This document shows, piece by piece, positions 63,485-64,000 of a stretch of DNA of 64,000 nt. The notes beneath the pieces are model-generated. The model searched no databases. It worked only from the letters and a program-made list of their open reading frames with translations, and had not been told where the DNA came from. How positions within the stretch are numbered: position 1 is the first letter of the stretch; the number at the start of each line of letters is the position of its first letter. The translations under genes and the position numbers were made by a program. The stretch is from Parvibaculaceae bacterium PLY_AMNH_Bact1 (GTDB lineage Bacteria > Pseudomonadota > Alphaproteobacteria > Parvibaculales > Parvibaculaceae), in NCBI GenBank assembly GCA_032881465.1, contig CP126168.1, positions 744,001-808,000 of the forward strand. Direction: 5' to 3'.

Positions 63485-63596
63485 GATTCATGAAAAGATG
63501 AGGGGAATCATGAGTCTCCATGGTTAACCCCCAGTTAATTCCGGTGAATCATTTTAGGAATCAAGGGCTTAAGGGAGCAAGCCACCAAATAGAGTC
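63485..63596 (-). promoter_or_regulatory. ccrM promoter region with CtrA box and six GANTC sites
   Basis: TTAA-N7-TTAA at 63524-63538 matches the CtrA recognition sequence. Six GANTC sites lie within 112 bases: 63485, 63505, 63512, 63546, 63558 and 63592. In Caulobacter the ccrM promoter is activated by CtrA and responds to methylation of GANTC sites in its leader; this region has the same ingredients at higher density. The exact -10 element was not assigned. Confidence 0.8.
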
Positions 63597-63606
63597 TGTC
63601 GTGAGG

Positions 63607-64000
63607 CTAGTTGCCCAACATGTTGCGTATGGGCTTGTAGGAACGTCTGTGGTGTTCGTTAACACCTATGCGCTCAATGCCTGACTTATGCACAGCCGTG
63701 CCGTATCCGACATTTGTATCCCAGCCATAGCCGGGAAACTCTTTGTCGAGCGCTTGCATCAACCGGTCCCGAGTGACTTTGGCAATGATGGAGGCAGCCG
63801 CAATGGACACAGAGCGTCCGTCACCCCCGATCACGGCTTCAGCTTTGCAGGTGAGAAGAGGCGTTTTGTTTCCATCCACGAGAGCGAAATCGGGTTGGGT
63901 GGGGAGGTCCACAACAGCGTCCCGCATGGCGTCCATAGTAGCGTTCAGCACATTGCGCACTTCCACCTGCTCAACACTGCCATAACCGACGCCAACTTCT
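63607..64000 (-). CDS. rnhB: Ribonuclease HII, C-terminal part
   Basis: The gene runs off the right edge; about 131 codons are visible, including VGVGYGSVEQVEVRNVLNATMDAM, then AVIGGDGRSVSIAAASIIAKVTRDR, which holds a catalytic Asp region, and DTNVGYGTAVHKSGI near the end. RNase HII nicks RNA-DNA junctions, including misinserted ribonucleotides. The start of the visible frame at 63966 (GTG) is internal; the true N-terminus is outside. rnhB directly upstream of ccrM is a conserved order. Confidence 0.93.
   Translation of the reverse strand, partial: EVGVGYGSVEQVEVRNVLNATMDAMRDAVVDLPTQPDFALVDGNKTPLLTCKAEAVIGGDGRSVSIAAASIIAKVTRDRLMQALDKEFPGYGWDTNVGYGTAVHKSGIERIGVNEHHRRSYKPIRNMLGN

Overview
This window reads as a contiguous piece of an alphaproteobacterial chromosome, roughly 56% GC by eye, with no rRNA, tRNA, IS element, prophage or CRISPR array seen. 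The lineage call rests on gene content and order: an rnhB-ccrM pair whose promoter carries GANTC sites and a TTAA-N7-TTAA CtrA-type box; a mutY / DUF721 / dsbA / smc block; an F0 ATP synthase operon with separate b and b' subunits and no F1 genes; a plant-type glutamate-cysteine ligase; an aa3 oxidase operon in the order ctaC-ctaD-ctaB-ctaG-ctaE-DUF983-SURF1 running into thrC and an M16 peptidase; and DUF2093 and DUF4170 proteins. The cell would be Gram-negative, aerobic and LPS-bearing. I cannot name a genus.

Layout. 1-2.9 kb: purD start (minus), then xseA, a DUF2093 protein and an M23 endopeptidase-like protein. 2.9-11.5 kb (minus): a lipid A / Kdo and sulfur-nucleotide block, pmbA - cysQ - DUF4170 - msbA-like ABC exporter - DUF374 acyltransferase - waaA - lpxK - lpxL-like. 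11.6-18.7 kb: MAPEG protein, a DUF6101-like protein, an ECI2-like enoyl-CoA isomerase with a MarR regulator, an ETF-beta lysine methyltransferase-like protein, a fatty-acid desaturase with a TetR regulator, ubiA and a SprA-like metalloprotease. 18.8-24.8 kb: rsmE, gshA, small enzymes and tldD. 25-38 kb (plus): the aa3 oxidase operon, thrC, M16 peptidase, a GNAT acetyltransferase and a large PAS-GGDEF-EAL membrane protein. 38-43.6 kb: algH-like, DsbD-N protein, peroxiredoxin, rnhA-thrB-ispH and a lipoprotein. 43.6-48.5 kb: a tandem glycine riboswitch driving gcvT-gcvH-gcvPA-gcvPB. 48.5-51 kb: a TetR regulator with two perfect operators, a serine hydrolase and a nucleotidyltransferase-like protein. 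53.2-55.8 kb: F0 ATP synthase genes. 56-64 kb: smc, dsbA, DUF721, mutY, ccrM, rnhB.

The least ordinary part is 51.0-53.1 kb, which holds no conventional gene. On the minus strand it carries four diverged tandem copies of what looks like a structured small RNA. The copies share blocks at fixed spacing and a compensated hairpin, and three of the four have a good intrinsic terminator. A tiny leader-like ORF with its own terminator precedes them and a 53-residue amphipathic protein follows them. I do not recognise this RNA family. Other regulatory finds are the near-perfect operators of the MarR and both TetR regulators, a short-ORF-plus-terminator leader before ctaC, and the GANTC-rich ccrM promoter.

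Several modules fit together. The MarR / TetR / desaturase / enoyl-CoA isomerase / ETF methyltransferase group points to control of unsaturated fatty-acid metabolism. MsbA, LpxK, WaaA and the acyltransferases cover late lipid A-Kdo assembly and flipping. TldD and PmbA (TldE), 11 kb apart, would form one heterodimeric peptidase.
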